A stretch of 39,713 nucleotides of DNA from assembly GCA_013368445.1 (NCBI GenBank), contig JAACJO010000072.1, positions 1-39,713 on the forward strand, read 5' to 3'. Source of the DNA: Leucocoprinus leucothites (taxonomy: Eukaryota; Basidiomycota; Agaricomycetes; Agaricales; Agaricaceae). The stretch's first letter is position 1. Each line of letters begins with the position of its first letter. Below are positions 18,065 to 29,720 of this stretch, piece by piece. A model generated the notes under the pieces. That model was not told the origin of the DNA. It saw nothing but the letters and a program-made list of their open reading frames with translations, and ran no database searches. Made by a program: the position numbers and the translations under genes.

Positions 18065-20733
18065 TCAAGTCGGGAACGACCCAAGAGTAAACAGCGTCTG
18101 CTTCTGCTTTCCCTTCCCTTTCTTACCCTTCTTCCCACTCGTCCCTTCTTCAGCATCACCCTCCATAGCACCACCACCGGCATCTCCGCCATTCTCAGCA
18201 CGCGGACGCACATCCCCACTCATGTTCGCACTACCAGTACCACCAGGTTGCCACGCCGAAACCGCTGGTGCTGTGGCCCCAAGAATATTCTTCAACGACT
18301 GGTTCCCCCCAATCTTCGGTTTCTCCTTCCCAGTACTCGACGACGGCAATTCTGGGAACAAACTACTATCCAACTTAAGTGGTTTCCCTTGCTTGTTATT
18401 CTTTGACACCTTCGACGATGCGGGTACGCTATGAGGTTCGACTACACGAGGGCCAGCAGCAGCAGATGCGCTCGCGGACCAAGCCGTCGTTCGTGTGGGT
18501 TGACGGAATCCTGGAACCGGCGCTGGTGGACCTGGATTGATGGCGGATGAGGTGTTTGGGAGTGGAGGAAACCGACCGGCTTGGGGTGGAGTGGAAGTGG
18601 GGAGGTATTGGCGGGGTTGAGGGGGTGTGGAGGTGGATGAGGATGAGGATGCAGCCGCTGCAACGCGATCCCACACTTGACGTGAGGGACGCGAGGAACG
18701 TGTAGCTGTTGAGCTTTTGGCGTTGAGCACGCGGCCCGAAGTGATTCCTGCGTATCCACTACCAACAGTTTGAGGTACGAGGTCGGGGAAATGGCGTCGT
18801 TGCTGTTAACGAAAGACGTTAGGTGACCATATCTGGTAAACATGCACCAGTTCACGAACCTCGAGATTGAATCCTCTCCATGACGCTAACAAATCTTGCT
18901 TCTTCTCGTCTTCGTCCAATAAGTCCACAAGGCCGTTGATGAGACTCGCGGTATAATCAAGATTGTCGTCCAAGACTTTGAATGTCGTCGAAATGAGGTC
19001 GCGAGCGCTGGACTCCGAAGCTCGATATCCGCGAACTGCAGCCTTAACTGCAGCAACAGCGTTTGTGGGGTTTGGCGCCATGGACTGGAGTCGTGCGATG
19101 AATGTGTTGTGTCGTCTAGAATGAGCGTCAGGGTGTTAATGCAAAAATAAGTAGAGACAATTCGAGGGGAGCTTACTCGATCACTGCAGGATCAGCGTCA
19201 GGGAGAAGAGGAGAGCTCGTTCCACTACGTGGGGGTTGGATAGATTGAGTGTTAGTTCCACCCGTCAGACTAGCACCAAAAGCTGCCCTTCGACTACTCG
19301 AGGGGCCAGCTTGTGGTTGAGGTGGCTGGGACCCTGGTGGAGGTTCCCTATCACGTTCCCTGGTCGTTCCCCCGCCTCGCCTGCCCGGCCTTCCGCCGAC
19401 TTCTTCGAACTGGAACTCAGCTGCTATTTTCATAGCATCTCTCTTGTCTCGTGAGCTCATACTCGCTCCGTGGTCTTCAACTCTGTGGGCTTGAAGATCC
19501 AAGGGGGTGTTGAATACGACGAATTTCCGCTCGCGGCACTCCGGTTCTGTACATGGGTGATGTATCGTGTTAAAGTGTCGTTCCTGGCAGTAAATTACTG
19601 TTTGTTCCTTCAACCTTCATGTGTCCCGATACTCACTAGACTGTCGTAGTTCTGGAAGCTTTCAGATTGTTATGTGAGATCTATCGTCTCGAATCTTAAG
19701 AGAACTTACTATTGGAATTGAACGCCATTTCGTTTGCAGATGAAGCATTCTTCATGTCTTTCCCGCATGTGACTGTAGTGTTCATCCACCCCGAAGAAGC
19801 ATTCGCGACAGAATTCACAAATGGGATGCACGCCCCCTTCGACTTTTTCTGCAGGAATTTGTTTGACATGTCGATGGTGCATCGAGGGTAGATGTACCGG
19901 CAGCACGTTGGTTGGATATAGCGCATGTTCATGGGAGAAAACCTTCTTGTGTTTGATACATAAATCACTAATAATATCCCCGAGAAAAGTATCAGCAAAG
20001 AGCGATCTAGTAAGAGTAGAATACGAACCATATGAGGCGCGAATGAACGGCTCGGGTATGCAATTTAAGATCTGCCCATCCGTTACCAATATAATCGCAG
20101 CTTGGATCCGGACAGTTGTACTTGAGCAAAATCAAAGTCTCCTCCATCATCTCCTGGGTTTCAAAGTAGATTGAAAGCTTCGCGTCCTTGTACGGTATAT
20201 CATCGGGCTTGTACGCACTGAACTCCGTGTCTGGAGATACAGTGAAAATGACACTTGGTTGTGGTTCCTGTAATTGGGATATCATTTGTACGGAGTTGGT
20301 AAACAAATCACGCTTCCTCGGAAAACGGAAAACGGACCTTGCAGAAAGTACAATCTGTTTTCTTGTATAGGGCTCGAAGCCTTAGCGCACATACGTGACA
20401 CGTCCTATGGTTACATTCCGACACAGACCAATACTTGACTGGTTCGGCACAAATCCAACAGACATTATCGTCATCGCTGGCATTCTCGGCAGCCACAGTG
20501 ATTGACGTCGAGGTAGCGGCAGGAGCATCTTCTGTGTTGTCTATGGATTTATTCTCTCCTTCATCCTGATCGGTAGTGATATTTGCCTTGTCCTTAGGAG
20601 TGCCCACTGAACCGCCACCACCACCCCTCTTGGAACTTCCCCCTCGGCGTCCCCCGCGTCCTCGACCACCACCTCTTCCGCGGATACCATCTTGCATCCG
20701 AGTGCTCTTCTGTGTAGAAACTTGGGTCGACAT
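18065..20733 (-). CDS. HEL2: RING E3 ubiquitin ligase Hel2/ZNF598 (collided-ribosome sensor)
   Basis: Hel2/ZNF598 ubiquitinates small-subunit proteins of collided ribosomes and starts ribosome quality control. Seven exons (20338-20733, 20029-20267, 19710-19967, 19637-19658, 19177-19583, 18860-19115, 18065-18802) sum to 772 codons, giving 771 residues. After a basic Arg/Gly-rich start comes a C3HC4 RING with Cys92, Cys95, Cys107, His109, Cys112, Cys115, Cys128 and Cys131. The family's zinc fingers follow: CPDPSCDYIGNGWADLKLH, CDLCIKHKKVFSHEHALY, CEFCRECFFGVDEHYSHMRE, the ECFICKR finger completed by the 22-nt exon (QNYDSLERHF), and CTEPECRERKFVVF. The C-terminal half is Ser/Pro-rich and ends in Lys/Gly runs (SGKKGKKGKGKQKQ). 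I chose the ATG at 20733 because the frame further upstream only offers a TTG. Confidence 0.92.
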
Positions 20734-20990
20734 TGTGGAGGCAGAAATTACAGGGTGTTGTTGAGCTGGGCTCGCTGTGCTAGTCAATTTGAATGACTTT
20801 TCACCACCCGTTATCAGTCACATGACTCCACTTATCGGTCCCGATGTCGGCAGTCTGCCGTATAGCTCGGAGGACCGCAGCTGAATATGAATGACCGAGA
20901 AATACACCTCTTCACTCTGCGACACTTCGAACCAAAGGCCTAAATAAAATAGTATTAAATAGTACTAGTGAAGTCTAATGCCCTAACGAA

Positions 20991-22267
20991 CTATCTACTT
21001 TCCGATGGCTGAACGACCAGCTTCACACCTGAAACCTGGTTGTTTTCCAATCTCTTGAGTCCTTCCGTGATCCCCGCAAGACCCCCAGAGATAACCTCGA
21101 CTTTGCTTGGCTGTAGATGTAAGAGATGAGCATGAGCCATGTTCGGCGATTTAAATCAGAACCCACCTTCAAATCTCCATTTTCAACCAGGGAAGTGACT
21201 GTGGCATACAGTACTTTCAACTCTTCTATGGCTTCTGGTACCGTTGGCATTGCCATTGTAACAACGACAGATTTATCACCGGAGTCCGTGGGCACGAGAG
21301 GAGGTAATACAAGAGCGAGGACCCCTCCAGGAGCCAGGAGGCTGTATGCAGCGGTTTGTGTTTCCTGGTCGGAAATGGTGTCAAAGACATGGCTGATGAG
21401 CCCTTTATTGGAATCTTCCACTGAAGTTGCAGAGCCAACGATTTCTAATAATTGAGATTGAACTGTTTTCAGAGGGATATTCCTATCAATGATATGCGTC
21501 GCGCCGAGGGCTTTGAGCTTTTCGGTATGCTTTAACGAAGCGGTGGTAATTATTGGCGAGAAACCAGACGCTTTTGCGAGTTGGATGGCTGGGTGAAAAT
21601 TGCGTCAATGATGTCTGTGAAATATATCAATGTAAGCCTACTCACCGAACTGGCCTACGGACGATGCGCCACCAATGATGAGGATAGGCCGATTGGAATA
21701 TGCATTTTGGCCTGATGGGACGAGTGGTTTGAGGCCCATCCCATTAGGCTTCGGGGCATACAACATCACAAAGGCAGCACTCAAGGCTACCGGAAACGTT
21801 GAAGCCTCTTCGTATGTAGTATTATTCGGTACCTATTATGGAACGTTGAGCCAGACGACCATTTTATACAGTCATGGAACCTCACTTTTGCAGTAAACTC
21901 TTCTTTCAATTTAGCATACTCCTGGAATCCACCGAAATCGGAATATGCTAGCCCTTGCCCGAATCTAAAAAAAGTCAGTCAGCAATGTACAGATCACAGA
22001 GTACCTGTAAAGAAATTACACTTTATCTCCAACAGCAAATCTTGTAACGCCTTCACCGACGGTAAGGATATCACCAGCAATATCCCAGCCAAGAACAGCC
22101 GGATACTCGTTTATGAGGAAATCCCACTTTTGATTCTTCCAGTCGATGGGGTTCAAAGCTGTCGCTTTGACCTTAATGAGCAGTTCACCTGGTCCAGCTG
22201 TTGGGATTGAACGTGTTGCAAGCGAGAACTGAGCCTGCTTCTGTGAGATGACGAGAGCGTTTTGCAT
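20991..22267 (-). CDS. Medium-chain dehydrogenase/reductase, zinc-free quinone/enoyl reductase type
   Basis: An NAD(P)H-dependent oxidoreductase with an N-terminal GroES-like domain and a C-terminal Rossmann domain. Five exons (22020-22267, 21886-21964, 21646-21832, 21167-21588, 20991-21110) sum to 352 codons, giving 351 residues. Landmarks are ALNPIDWKNQKWDFLINEYP, AVLGWDIAGDILTVGEGVTR, VGDKVFGQGLAYSDFGGFQE and the nucleotide-binding loop ILIIGGASSVGQF. The structural-zinc Cys cluster of classical alcohol dehydrogenases is absent, which fits the quinone or enoyl reductase branch. It resembles the stand-alone fungal GroES-like reductases often annotated as zinc-binding dehydrogenases. No biosynthetic gene cluster surrounds it, so substrate and pathway are unknown. 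Confidence 0.87.
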
Positions 22268-23717
22268 GGTCTAATTACGAGATGAAGTTACGTTGGGTGT
22301 TAAATATGTTGAGGGATTGACCAGGGATCATGGTTTGTATATATACAGAATATATGTTTCTGTCGAAGACCAAGAATTACAAACCTCAAATCAGAGGATT
22401 GGTTGAAAACGAAGAGGTTTGTAAGCTGAAGGGTTATTGATGATCCAGTCCCTCGCTGCTGAGACAGCAAGCTATTAATAACATGCATGAAATTATGCCC
22501 AGATTCGCTTGGGCGCCTGTCCGCGCTCGCCGCATGGGCAATAAATAACCTGACTGAGAAGTTCTCCGGGCATCTTCTGCAAAGGTTTGTCATCATGTAG
22601 CAGGACCGAACACTGCATGACAAAGTCGTCGACGGAGGACTAGGCTACGCGCCATGGAAAAGTCATCGTCGGTGGGGACAGTGATTGCGTGAGCCTTTAC
22701 AAAAATCACAGGAACAGTAGCAGATGAGCCAAGATATCCCAGGAGTGCTCCGCAGGAACACCTTCTAGGTTCGGAACTGCTAAATTTGATCATAATGAGC
22801 AAAGGTATCAGCTGAGTCGCTGAAGGCTCACAATCTCAACATAGGCGGGTGTTCTTCCACCCCTCCCTAGCCCCCCGCTGCGGCAATGACAGGACAGACA
22901 AACTCGCCAAAGCAGCCAATATTTCCACATGACCTCTTTATCTGATCACCCGTCCACAGTACGCCACAGTCGTGAGGGAGTTATTAATGCTTGGCTGCCC
23001 AGTGGCTGGAAGAACCAGAGTCCCAGTATGATCACTACGCCCAGCTTGACCGCATCTCACCATCCTCCGACCTGCATACCGCTATTGCGAGATATGCGAC
23101 TACCTGCGGCATGACTCCTACGAAAATTATATCCACCGAAACAATGACATGCTCTTGTGATTCAGGTGAGCTCAGTGTTCACGGCGCGAAGGCGGTCAGA
23201 CTAACCGGGGCCCATAACCTGTCGCGGGGCTGCTTTACGCAATGAGGCGAGTCGTTGGATGAATAGTGACGGTGAGGAGCCATCTATCAACATTTACCGA
23301 GTGTTTATCTAATATACGAATTTGTGATCCGGCGATCACAAACAGGATATTTACGAGGGATTGAGTTGTCGTCGATATCAGTCGTGTCCATCTCACCTCC
23401 ATTAACTTGGAAGTCGTTGAGAGGTATGTGACACAGCGTTTCTCCAGACCTGTTGATGCATATAGGCAAAGGATTGTCATCAATCGAACTTCCACCTTCA
23501 TATACCGCGAACTCTGGGGCAGTAGATGAACCACAGTGTAAATGCCCTCCGGCACCAAGTCTCCCATGGACGTCGATAGCCTACTATTAAGTGAGGATTT
23601 CTAAAAAGCTATTCAATGGGCCGATAGAGTTAGCTTAGAGGAAAGACGGGTTGCAAACTCCATTTCGTAGCTCATAACGGACATCATATCCCCGTCCGCT
23701 TGCCTTTCAAGTCTATC
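22268..23717. other. Gene-poor stretch with relics
   Basis: About 1.4 kb with no intact gene. It holds a possible RNase H fragment (22846-22932). On the minus strand, a roughly 98-codon open stretch (about 23294-23589) reads smoothly (for example CINRSGETLCHIPLNDFQVN) but has no usable start and no family I recognise. It may be a decayed gene. Confidence 0.4.
22846..22932 (+). pseudogene. Possible RNase H fragment of a non-LTR retrotransposon
   Basis: A short open stretch reads RVFFHPSLAPRCGNDRTDKL and continues AKAA before a stop. It resembles the end of retroelement RNase H domains, where a C-P-G-H-x-G-V-x-G-N-D-R-A-D-x-L-A pattern is typical. The Cys-Pro-Gly-His part is not preserved. The similarity is short, so this is a weak call. 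Confidence 0.35.
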
Positions 23718-24902
23718 CTAGTACTCTGCAGCTCCGCAATGAAAGAGAACCTCGGCAAAAGCAGCATGTATGCAGAGGAACCTAGGATCGGGCACTTCTA
23801 CCTTTGGGTCTTCCAACGCCTTAAATTTCACGATGGCCGTGCGAGCTCCGGAGCTCAATTGTTAATGGTTTTTATGGAGTTTCACCTGGAATTGGTTGGG
23901 CTCATCCATGTCCTGAGAGTGAACAAGGTCGGCGACAAGTTATAGAGAACAAGGCAAGGCTGACAGGTTCAAGAGAAAGCTTAAAACGACCGAAGTCGAA
24001 GTGTTCGTCATGTGTCATATAGATAACGTTAGCGGGAGTGTTGATCTTCTCGCCAACAAGGCTTTTAATGTCAAGCGTCGTCCAGTGGTGGAGCATGTCC
24101 CAAGTACGTGCGGAATCTCGCTGGTTGAAAAGATAGGAATTAGCACACAGAACTCTCAACGAAAACAATAAACGCACCAGTTCTGGTCCAGAGGACTCGG
24201 TAAACTGATTGAGAGAGTATGGGATTATATGCGCAGCCTCCATCCTACGTGGCGCTGTTTGGGAGGGATTTACCTGCATCGACAAGTTTCTCTGCGTACG
24301 ACTCCTCTATCAAATGCGTGATAGCACATCGGTGTCCCTCCCGGGCCGCAACCTGCGTGTTTAAACGTTAGTGATAGGTAAAATGTGTTAATGACAATCC
24401 ACATTCTCGATGAGAGACTTTTGGTTACGAGTAGTACTCTCAATTTCCTGGGCTAGATCATCGATAGAGAGAGTCTGGCTACTACTGGCTCAGTTTTGAA
24501 CTCGCGAGATATAGCTTACACTAAAAATAACTTGGTTCAAGAAGCCAAAGAATGAGGGGAATATCTGAAAAACGGACTCAGAAGAAACAAGTGATCCAGC
24601 CAAGCCTTCACAATATCAACCACAGTATTCCGCTGATGAGCGAGGTAGAGGCAGATGGCAATGTAGCGAGCTCCATTTGAATTCGGTGCATGAAGCAACA
24701 TGCCACGCAAGAGGGCATCGAGTCGTACTCGGGCTTCAGCACCTCTAAGCTCATCCCTGCTTAACTGAACGATGTCCAGTACGTCCTTAACGAGAATATC
24801 CGTCGAGTATTCATCGTTCTCAAAGAAGTTTCCAAAATCTTCGGTGGAGTATGCAATAATGTTGCATTCTGAGTTCCAGGAGTCTGTGCGATCGAGCGGC
24901 AT
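23718..24902 (-). pseudogene. HNH-nuclease domain protein, decayed
   Basis: This belongs to the large fungal family with an HNH_2-type domain. The ATG at 24902 opens an exon of about 100 residues (MPLDRTDSWNSECNIIAYST at its start). Later exons carry REGHRCAITHLIEESY, then MEAAHIIPYSLNQFTESSG, then TWDMLHHWTTLDIKSLVGEK, then NVIYMTHDEHFDFGRFKLSL. The HII motif and the later His residues are the usual metal and catalytic positions. After the HNH core the frame is cut by TAA at 23862-23864. The same frame continues with family-like sequence (VKFKALEDPKVEVPDPRFLC, then HAAFAEVLFHCGAAEY) to TAG at 23718-23720, beyond which similar sequence goes on. The N-terminal splice junctions are also poor. 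A truncated active protein cannot be excluded. The molecular role of the family is unknown. Confidence 0.65.
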
Positions 24903-25451
24903 GGTGGCAGAGCAAATGGCGGGTTGAACAAAGCCGCCCCCATTTATTAGTTATTACATAATGAAATCAATAATCACCTGATTAGGCGTGGTGGGTCCAC
25001 CGTTAGCTCCTTCCCTCACAAAAGCAAATCCAGTGTCACATGCACGCAAAAGAAAGGTCCTATCCGAGTCATACCATGAAACTCGCAATCGCATAACCCG
25101 AAATCACTCATCCCAGCGCTCAAAACGTAAAACTCAATCTGCTTGAGATACGAGAAAAAAGCTATTAAATGACAAACAACAGCGTAAGCGACTAAAGTGT
25201 GTATGTATGCGAGAGCCAGAGAGAGCAAGGATGCAATGAGAACCAGAAAAAAAAGCGAGTGGGATGGATGTCAGTGTAGGTATAACTAAATGAACGATTT
25301 CTCATTTTGAATGAATACAATGGGTGAGAGGAGAGGAAAAATTAGCAATGCTAAAAAACATAGCAACTCAGAAGCACAGAAGTAAAGTCAATGAACGGCA
25401 AGGAAAAGCCAGTAAAAAGGGGCACCCCTACATCTACCAAGCTCCATCACC
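24903..25451. other. Intergenic region, nothing recognised
   Basis: 549 bp between the start of the decayed HNH gene and the stop codon of the Ser-rich gene, both on the minus strand. It should hold the former's promoter and the latter's 3' UTR. No repeat or further gene is visible. Confidence 0.4.
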
Positions 25452-28400
25452 TTAAAGGTGGCGGACCACCCCGAGGCACTCTCCCATTCCTATTCCCATT
25501 CCATTCATAGCTCTACTCGACCACCCACCACCGCCCGGAACACTCTCCGGCGGACTATACGGACTCACAAGCGGCAACCGCCCCGATCCCTGAGTCGAAG
25601 CTGACGACAAATATTCATTTTGGGTCATACCTCCAGCGTTTAAATGCGCAGCAGAGGAAAGCAACGCCGCATCAAACGACTGCATCTGCCCTTGTCCCTG
25701 CCCGTAGCCATGACCTTCAGCACTCCTTTGAGGCGAAGGCAAAAACGGTATCGAACTCGCAGGCGACTGCGCCGATATCGGCGACGAAGCCGTCGTCGTC
25801 ATCATCGTAGGAGAATGCGACCCGTATTTGTCATTCGCACTCTGCGGCGGGAGAGCCAAAGGATGATTCTCAGGCACCGAAGGAAACGCGTCAAACAGCT
25901 CCGAATCTAACACCGACGAATTCCCATATTGCGAGCCTGAGGAAGAGGATATAGAGACCCACGAGTCTCGTCTCAAGTTATTATTATGATGATGGGGATG
26001 ACCAGCTGTGACACTACCTGGGTCGGTATGAGATCTCCGTGCGGCGTAGAGACTTGATGGAGAATCCAGCGGTGATAGCCCACCAGAAGTCCGTGACAGC
26101 AGCTGAGGTGTTGATAAGTGACTTGGTTCCAGGTCGAAGGAAAGTGATATGTCGGGGGTTTTAGGCGGAAGAGGTGGTAATGCCGGTGAACTGGGTGAAC
26201 GCGGTAATAGTGAAGTCGTACGCATCGGGGGTTGCCCTAACATATCATCACTAATCGGATCTCTCAGTGGTAGTACGATATTGGGCAAAGGCGGTAGTGC
26301 AGGGGGAGGTTCAGTACTCATCCGTCCTAAAGAAAATACAATATGAGTCTCCCAAATCCATATCCCAGAAAAACCTTGTAAACAAATCCACTCACCATGC
26401 GAACTATGCGCACTCAACGTACTCGCTCCACTCTTCGTCCTCGCCCTCTGCCAAATCTTCCCCGCAAACGTAGCAGCCCTCGCCATATGACCCTCCTTCT
26501 CCTTCTCCTTCTCCTTCTTACCCTTGGGCGAAGTCATCATACTCGGCCATTGCGACATCCCACCAAACTCCGTAGCACCATCCGGAGGCGTAATAGCACT
26601 AGGCCCAGAATCCTCGGATGAGAACTCGGATGACGTCGATACGCTACTCCTCCCTGGTCCATGTGTGTGTCCATGACCGTGGTTACTATCCTTGTTAAAA
26701 GAAGGAGAAGAGAGATTCGCGAGTCGGCGGAACGCATTAAACCGCGATTTCGGGGATTTCGACGATAAGCTAGGCGGTTTTCCAGTGTTCCCGTCTGGTG
26801 TCTTGGAACGGGCACCAACACCCATCACTGCATACGCTCCACCATCCTGCGCCGAATCCAGCAAATGAGGTACAGAAGGCGACTTTAGCCTCTTGCTGTA
26901 CATTTGTTGCTGTTGCTGCATCCAATCCCTCGACCCTTCACTCGACGTCCTCCCACCAAACGGCCCACCACCAACACCTCGTAAAAAATCCGTTCCGAAT
27001 CTTACTCTTGGCCTGCTCCTCCCGCTTAGCTTGTAACTTCCACAACGTCCTCCTATTCTCTTCTACCTCCTCTCTCGACAATCTTCGTACTTCAACACTT
27101 GTATTCGGGTCATGCATTTCATTATCGTCCGTGACAATCACAGGAAACTCCACCGTTGGCGGTAGCGGTGCTAGGAGAGTCTGGCAATCCGCCATGTTCA
27201 AGTCGCTCTTCAAGTAAAACCGTACTCTGCAACAGATCCGCCAAGTCACCGAATCCAGGGCTTGGAGGGACCATAGGTAAAAACCCAGGTTTCTGAGCGA
27301 TATCATTCGCGCCGAGGGGATAGCAGATACAACGCGCCTCATAGGGGCTTTCGGTTGTGCGAATAACGATGGTGGTGTTGTCGAAAAGAAGGACCATAAG
27401 GCGGTTCGCGGACTTTACGATGAACAATTGCCTTAAACGTCGTTGCGCTTGACGTTTGATCGCTTGTGAGGATTCTCACTGATCCAGGTTCGCCTTGGGC
27501 TTCAGGTCCCTCTCTGAACACGATCTGCCGTTGCTGTTGTTGTTGCTGGTATTCATGTAATCGAATTGGTGCTCGAGTTGAGGATAGTGGTACTCCAGGA
27601 CGATGGTAGTGGGCGTCGGCGGTACTCTGATCATCATCTGTCGCCATACCATAGTCATCGTCACTGTCCTCTCCCTGGTCATTGAGGCGACTCTGCCGCT
27701 TTACGGGTGGCGGAACAGTCATCGGTACACCGCGTTCCAGCTGTGGCGTGATACGTTGAGCAAAAGCGACCTGGCTAGGGCTTGGCGTCGACGAGAACTC
27801 AAGCATGCTAACAGGTCGATACAAGCCTGGCGATGGTGGGGGACCTTTCGGGCTCAAAGAAACGCCCATTGAAGTCGGTGATGAAAGCGAATCGGATGTG
27901 GAAGAAGAGTCTAGATGGTCAACAGCGGTGGAGGGTAGAACGATCGTAGGTGCATGTGGCGTCGTAGGCGAAGAGGGGACCTTATCATCCTCACGCTGAA
28001 CATCTTGAATATCATCGTGATCCATCGTCAACATCAATATGAACAATGGGCACAGGAAGTCCTGCCTCCTGCAGATGTTTCGGCTCCAACTGCGAAGAAG
28101 CGATCGTATCACTCCCCATCGCTGAAGGTGAAGACGGTAACACGACACCATCAAGCTTCAACGCAGACGGAGGACCTTTCCCGGCTACACGCTCATTCCC
28201 CCCTTCCTCCCTCTCCAGCCTCTCTTCCTCTTCCTCGTCAACGGGTTCTTCCACAGGCAGCGGTGAACCAAATGCAACACCCAACCCAACACCATTCATA
28301 CTTCCATCCTCACTCAGCGCAGTCCCAGGCGTCATTAACGACTGATGAATGCCAGGTGTCTCGGCAGCAGCATTATTAGATAGAGGGCTACCAAGGCCGG

Positions 28401-29720
28401 CGGCACGAAGGAGGAGTTTGTGGGTTGACGAAGGGGATTTGGTTTCTTCTCCTTCGCCTTGGTTATTAGCCAATAAGGATGAGGATGAGGCAACTGGTAT
28501 AGGTGAAGTGGAGGGAGAGGTGCCTAAGTCGAGTTGAGTGACGGGTGGTGCTGTCTCAACGGGATCAGCGTTGCTGGGGGTACTAGCACCATCGCTACGA
28601 CTGTGGCTGTCTGTGTCTGTGTCTGTATCTGTATCTGTATCTGTGTCGGCATCTGTGTCTGTGATAGTGTCCGTGTCTGTGACGGTGTCTGTGTCGGTAC
28701 TGGTGCTGCTGGTGCTGGTGTCGGTGTCGGTGTCATCGTTGTCATGGGTATCGGAGAGAATGGTATTAGTGTGGATCGGGGTGGTGATTGTGGGCTCTCC
28801 TTCCTCATGAGATTGTGATTGCGGTTGTGAGGATTCGGGAGCCGAGGAAGATAATGTGGCTGGTAAAACGAGAGTAGATGTAGACTGTGAAGGAGTTGTC
28901 TCGTCCTCTGAGACCGAGGGAAGATCTGTATTCGATTCTGCAGGTAGAGGACTGGCTTCTGCACTCTCCTCGCCCAGGTCCTGAGGCGTACAAGGCACTT
29001 GATCCACCTGTGCTTCAGCACTACCACCGGGAGAGATAGGAGGGACAGGAGGGCGAAGTGAATCTTGTAAACCCACTGCGCCTTTAGCCCTAGCAAACTC
29101 CAATGCGGTTGCGAAACTCGACGAGGGACGCCGAGGACTCGTACTAGACCCTGTCGAAGGAGAAACAGAACGTCTAGGCGATTCTGTGGGCGGTGTCGGA
29201 ACCGTAGGCGAAGTCGTCTCCATCCTATCTTCCATTACATCCGTCCCAACTCCAAGGCCGGTATGAGAGAGCGAGACCGACCTCCTCTTCTCCATTCCTC
29301 CATTACCAGGCGAGCGATTACCATAACCCAAAGGCGAGACCGCACGTTGCGGCCCACTAACGACTCTATTGCCGACAGGCGGAGGGATTCTATTTCCGTA
29401 CAACTCGCCTTTTCGTCTTGTCCCTTCTGGATCTTGTGGTGGTGGGCCTCCTAGGCCGAATGAACCACGAGGGACGGGCACGCCGCCTTTCTTTTCGAAG
29501 CGAGCGATTTTTTCGCGGAGTTGGTTGGTGGTGGCATTGTTATTGTTGTTGAGGGAGGAATTTGATGTCGATGAGGAAGAGGCGGAGTGTTGTTGGAGAG
29601 CTGCGATGCGCTCTTTGAGGTTGACTGTAGGCGGTGGGTGTATTCGTGAAGACGACCTGTATGGACGAGTTTAACGTTAGAGCTTCTGTGCGAAGGAAAG
29701 GGGCGTTGGAGGGCGTACAT
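25452..29720 (-). CDS. Large Ser/Thr/Pro-rich protein of unknown function, about 1300 residues
   Basis: I do not recognise a named family. Exons 27480-27995, 27226-27412, 27006-27170, 26396-26935 and 25452-26326 fit GT-AG introns of 67, 55, 70 and 69 bp and sum to 2283 nt in one frame. A long first exon (about 28045 to beyond 29640) joins through a short intron near 27996-28044. The N-terminal part has a likely coiled segment (VNLKERIAALQQHS, then LREKIARFEKKGGVPVP). A Ser/Pro-rich region with an Asp-Thr repeat follows. The most structured part is a globular patch (RLMVLLFDNTTIVIRTTESP, then YEARCICYPLGANDIAQKPG). A Lys/Glu helix (KLQAKREEQAK) and a disordered tail rich in phosphorylatable SP sites complete it. 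The start codon is unresolved; the ATG at 29720 is only a candidate because its splice to the next exon is not clear. Confidence 0.7.
28600..28740. repeat. Hexanucleotide repeat encoding Asp-Thr
   Basis: Degenerate tandem copies of a GTCTGT/ATCTGT unit on the + strand encode alternating Asp-Thr residues in the minus-strand Ser-rich protein (DADTDTDTDTDTDTDS within a longer run). The unit length keeps the frame, so length variation among strains would be tolerated. Confidence 0.85.

Noticed and set aside
20991..22267. Part of a secondary-metabolite cluster
   Set aside because: No polyketide synthase, peptide synthetase, terpene synthase or P450 is nearby; the neighbours are housekeeping genes.
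27476..27682. 68-codon minus-strand ORF in the Ser-rich gene
   Set aside because: It is an alternate frame; the phase-consistent exon 27480-27995 explains the sequence.
28012..28154. Two separate genes where the Ser-rich frames overlap
   Set aside because: A short intron near 27996-28044 joins the frames, and all later exons sum to a whole number of codons, favouring one gene.
28600..28740. CRISPR-like array
   Set aside because: The units are contiguous hexanucleotides without spacers and lie in a eukaryotic coding exon.
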